A stretch of 64,000 nt of DNA from an uncultured Ruminiclostridium sp. (GTDB lineage: Bacteria; Bacillota; Clostridia; Oscillospirales; Ruminococcaceae). Made by a program: the position numbers and the translations under genes. The notes below the pieces were generated by a model. It was given only the letters and a program-made list of their open reading frames with translations. It was not told where the DNA came from and ran no database searches. The stretch lies in assembly GCA_910579265.1 (NCBI GenBank), contig CAJTTE010000010.1, forward strand, positions 1-64,000. The letters run 5' to 3'. This document shows, one piece after another, positions 61,476 to 64,000 of the stretch (positions are counted from its first letter, which is position 1; each line of letters opens with the position of its first letter).

Positions 61476-62813
61476 CTATATATTCAAAGCTTCGATAATA
61501 ACCTTAGCCATATAATCTATCATTTTGTCGTTCATGCCCGGGTAAAGCCCTACCCAAAATGTGTCGCTCATGATTTTATCAGTATTTTCGAGACTCCCGG
61601 CTATTCTGTAGCCCTCGCCTTTTTCTCTCATTTCGTCGAAGCAGGGGTGCTTTATCAGGTTTCCGGCAAAAAGCATTCGTGTCTGTACTCCCTTTTCTTC
61701 GATATAACGAACTATTTTGTTGCGATCAACGCCTTCTTTGCAGGTTATTAAAAAACCGAACCAACTGGGATCCGAATTTTTGCAGGCGACGGGTAAGATC
61801 AGTTTATCCTCAAAGGGCAGCAGCGCCGCCTTGAGCCGGCTGAAATTTGCTTTTCTTTTTTCAACAAAAGACGGAAATTTTTCAATTTGTGCACAGCCTA
61901 TTGCCGCCTGCATATCGGTTGCTTTCAAATTATATCCGAAATGGGAATAAACATATTTGTGATCATAGCCCAGAGGCAATTCACCGTACTTTTTGTCAAA
62001 ACGGTGACCGCACATATTATCGCAACCGGATTTACATACACAGTCTCGTCCCCAGTCACGCATGGATTTTATTATTTTAGAAAGAAGCGGATTATTTGTA
62101 TAAACGGCGCCGCCCTCACCCATGGTCATATGATGGGGAGGATAAAAGCTTGACGTGCCTATATCTCCTATGGTTCCCGTAAACTTTGTTTCGCCGTTTA
62201 GCGTATACGTGGATCCGAGTGCGTCGCAGTTATCCTCTACAAGCCAGAGATCGTGTTTGTCGCAGAATGCTTTTACAGCTCCCAGATCAAAGGGATTTCC
62301 GAGGGTATGGGCAATCATTACCGCCTTCGTTTTTTCGGAAAAGGCTTTTTCAAGCATTGTAACATCAATGTTGTATTGCGGAATGGTTACATCAACGAAA
62401 ACGGGAATAGCACCAAATTGTATGATAGGCGTTACAGTTGTGGGAAAGCCTGCGGCAACCGTAATGATTTCATCACCGCGTTTTATAGCCCGTTCGCCGA
62501 GCAAAGGGGAGGTGAGAGTCATAAACGCGGTCAAATTTGCGCTTGAACCGGAGTTGACCAACGCACAGTATTTTACATTCAGATATTCGGAAAACTTTTT
62601 TTCGAATTCATCGGTGTATCTTCCTGCCGTAAGCCAGAATTCAAGCGCGCTGTCCACAAGGTTTACCATTTCGCTGTGATCGTATACGCGGGAAGCATAC
62701 GGTATCCGGTCTCCTTCGGTATACTGCTTTTGGTTATGAAATTTGTCGCAGTACTTGGTTACTAAATCCAGTATTTCCTTTTTTGCCTGTTCTTCGGTTA
62801 AATTTTCAAACAT
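61476..62813 (-). CDS. rfbH: RfbH-type dehydratase (CDP-4-keto-6-deoxyglucose-3-dehydrase family)
   Basis: The 445-residue PMP/iron-sulfur enzyme removes the 3-hydroxyl of a CDP-4-keto-6-deoxy sugar on the way to 3,6-dideoxyhexoses. The fold is DegT/DnrJ-type (NSGSSANLTAFMTLTS, AAGFPTTVTPIIQ, VEDNCDALGS). The catalytic Lys of aminotransferases is replaced by His in SFYPPHHMTMGEGG, the RfbH hallmark. The [2Fe-2S] cysteines are DNC and CVCKSGCDNMC. GGAGGATC lies upstream of ATG 62813. It is last in a minus-strand cluster with the RfbC-like epimerase and an SDR enzyme. Confidence 0.94.
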   Translation of the reverse strand: MFENLTEEQAKKEILDLVTKYCDKFHNQKQYTEGDRIPYASRVYDHSEMVNLVDSALEFWLTAGRYTDEFEKKFSEYLNVKYCALVNSGSSANLTAFMTLTSPLLGERAIKRGDEIITVAAGFPTTVTPIIQFGAIPVFVDVTIPQYNIDVTMLEKAFSEKTKAVMIAHTLGNPFDLGAVKAFCDKHDLWLVEDNCDALGSTYTLNGETKFTGTIGDIGTSSFYPPHHMTMGEGGAVYTNNPLLSKIIKSMRDWGRDCVCKSGCDNMCGHRFDKKYGELPLGYDHKYVYSHFGYNLKATDMQAAIGCAQIEKFPSFVEKRKANFSRLKAALLPFEDKLILPVACKNSDPSWFGFLITCKEGVDRNKIVRYIEEKGVQTRMLFAGNLIKHPCFDEMREKGEGYRIAGSLENTDKIMSDTFWVGLYPGMNDKMIDYMAKVIIEALNI

Positions 62814-62838
62814 TTAAACGATCCTCCAATTTTCCGCA

Positions 62839-63414
62839 TTAAAATCCGCCGTATCGGTTCATAAATTCTTTGAAGCTTTGCAGTCCTCTGTCCTTTTCAG
62901 ACAGAATGACACGGCTTGCCCCGCCTATTCTTTCAAGGCCCCAATCAATAGATATATCGGGATCATCCCAGCGTATCCCGCCGTCGTATTCGCCGCAAAA
63001 ACACTCGGAGCATTTATATGATACCATCGATTCATCCAGGGCGAGAAATCCGTGCGCGCAGCCGACTGGAACCAAAACTTCTTTTTTGTTGTCATGATTT
63101 AAATCGAATCCGAGCCACTTTTTGAAGGTAGGACTGTTTTTACGCAGATCAACAACGACATCAAAAATTCTTCCCGTTAAACAGCGCACCAATTTTGTCT
63201 GTTCCTTAATACGCTGAAAATGCATTCCACGAATGACGCCCCTTTTTGAGACGGAATAAAACGTTTCCGCAATTTTAAAACCGATCCCGCTTGTATCGAA
63301 AATCTCTTCGGAATAATCCTTTGTAAAGCATCCTCTGATATCGTCTGAATTGAAGGGAGTAATTTCGATCAGGCCTTTTATTTCAGTTTCTTTAAATTCA
63401 AATTTCTGTATCAT
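62839..63414 (-). CDS. dTDP-4-dehydrorhamnose 3,5-epimerase-like protein
   Basis: The 191-residue cupin protein belongs to the RmlC/RfbC family: IKGLIEITPFNSDDIRGCFTKDYSEE, VSKRGVIRGMHFQ (catalytic His), LTGRIFDVVVDLRKNSPTFKKWLGF, VPVGCAHGFLALDE and ECFCGEYDGGIRWDDPDISIDWG. With RfbH beside it the substrate is more likely a CDP-linked 4-keto sugar than dTDP-rhamnose precursor; this is inference. Its ATG overlaps the stop codon of the upstream gene by four bases (ATGA), which implies coupled translation. Confidence 0.9.
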   Translation of the reverse strand: MIQKFEFKETEIKGLIEITPFNSDDIRGCFTKDYSEEIFDTSGIGFKIAETFYSVSKRGVIRGMHFQRIKEQTKLVRCLTGRIFDVVVDLRKNSPTFKKWLGFDLNHDNKKEVLVPVGCAHGFLALDESMVSYKCSECFCGEYDGGIRWDDPDISIDWGLERIGGASRVILSEKDRGLQSFKEFMNRYGGF

Positions 63415-64000
63415 TCCTCAATCTCCTTGAGCCATTCCATGGTTTTGCGAACTCCCTGTGAAAAAGTTATTTTTGCTTTGAATCCCGTATCTTTTTCGGT
63501 TAAAGAACAATCATAATCGTCAAGAGTCAGGCTTTCCCCCGAAAACGGAACATCACCGAATTTAAATTCCTTATCCGGAGCAAGAGCAGATTTCATTTCA
63601 AGAATAAATTCCCTCAGCGGCCTGGCGTTTGAGCTGCCGATAAGATAGCGGCGGAAGGGCTTCCCTTTTTCGCCTATAAGACGAAAGGCTGAGGCAATAT
63701 CATCAATATAAACAAAGTCGTAATTTTGTGTGCCGGAGGTAAATTCAAGCGATTCATCATGAATTATCTTACGAATCGTCGTATTGACAAACCGGGGCGA
63801 AAGCTCTCCGGCTCCATAAGCATTTGTGATTTCCGCCCAGATCAGATCGATCCCGATATCCGCAGCAACGCTCGAACACATTGTATGCGCCGCTAATTTT
63901 CCGCTTCCGTATATATATCCGAGCCCGGGTTTATTGCCTTGTTTATATACTGCGGAAATCGTTTCATGCTCCATAATAGAGCCGGCGCAAACAAATTTTT
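63411..64000 (-). CDS. NAD-dependent sugar epimerase/reductase, SDR family (N-terminus beyond window)
   Basis: The frame stays open to the right edge (FVCAGSIMEHE before an internal Met), so the N-terminal Rossmann part lies outside. Visible are the SDR active site YGSGKLAAH (YxxxK), WAEITNAYGAGELSPRFVNT, YDFVYIDDIASAFRLIGEKG and the C-terminal TFSQGVRKTMEWLKE. This is an extended SDR acting on nucleotide sugars, the expected partner of RfbH for reducing or epimerising the 4-keto intermediate. Its stop codon overlaps the start of the RfbC-like gene. Confidence 0.9.
   Translation of the reverse strand, partial: KFVCAGSIMEHETISAVYKQGNKPGLGYIYGSGKLAAHTMCSSVAADIGIDLIWAEITNAYGAGELSPRFVNTTIRKIIHDESLEFTSGTQNYDFVYIDDIASAFRLIGEKGKPFRRYLIGSSNARPLREFILEMKSALAPDKEFKFGDVPFSGESLTLDDYDCSLTEKDTGFKAKITFSQGVRKTMEWLKEIEE

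Noticed and set aside
1..64000. CRISPR array or phage genes.
   Set aside because: No regularly spaced direct repeats with unique spacers and no cas, integrase or phage structural genes were seen; the repeats present are dispersed foldback elements.

Overview
The window looks like chromosome from a low-to-mid GC Gram-positive anaerobe of the Clostridia, most likely of the Oscillospirales/Ruminococcaceae type. This is inferred from gene content: an IspH-S1 fusion protein in a BaiN-type flavoprotein / cmk / plsC / ispH-S1 order, a yajC-TIGR04086 pair, a type III pantothenate kinase beside an ECF transporter S component, a FapA-family (DUF342) protein, a CsbB/YfhO-like pair, and strong AGGAGG ribosome sites with sigma-A promoters. 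No rRNA, prophage, CRISPR array or complete transposase gene was found. One tRNA gene (Gln, TTG) is present.

Layout. 1-2.8 kb: two secreted or surface proteins on the minus strand, the first cut by the window edge. 3.2-9.3 kb (minus): a PdaB-like polysaccharide deacetylase behind a pseudoknotted leader RNA candidate, ispD, a GH3 (NagZ-type) lipoprotein and a sialate O-acetylesterase-like enzyme. 9.5-15.8 kb (minus): a 1033-residue membrane protein that looks like a catalytically dead P-type ATPase, rlmB, and two degenerate receiver/GGDEF-type proteins. 15.9-18.6 kb (plus): a repeat protein behind a consensus sigma-28 (flagellar) promoter, then an ECF sigma factor with a membrane partner. 19.5-26.3 kb: a cytidylate-kinase-like protein, an RpiR regulator and the BaiN/cmk/plsC/ispH-S1 operon. 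27-34 kb: yajC, rpe, a mecA-like adaptor, and an RnfD-RnfE-RnfA-like membrane trio lacking RnfB, RnfC and RnfG, followed by a DUF4015-like protein and an SdpI-like protein. 35-47 kb: a DUF4097-type membrane protein, a glycosyltransferase plus YfhO pair, coaX, an ECF S component with a structured leader, and mfd. 47.8-58.7 kb: fapA-like gene with a PAS/degenerate GGDEF protein, small membrane proteins, a cluster of DnaA-box-like nonamers, a glycosyltransferase, pyk and a small P-loop kinase. 59.5-64 kb: tRNA-Gln, a lipoprotein, and the end of a nucleotide-sugar cluster (RfbH, RfbC-like, SDR epimerase) running off the right edge.

The intergenic DNA is packed with short non-autonomous elements with terminal inverted repeats. 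Family A has seven copies of about 180 bp, each flanked by a 4-bp direct repeat (TTAA in six, TTTA in one). One copy sits inside a family C element whose empty site is preserved elsewhere in the window. Families B to G are further foldback elements, often abutting or nested. The observations I rate highest are the Rnf-like trio without its redox subunits and most cluster cysteines, the dead P-type ATPase with a large disordered arm, the pseudoknotted leader RNA, the TTAA-targeting element family, the DnaA-box-like cluster and the sigma-28-controlled repeat protein.
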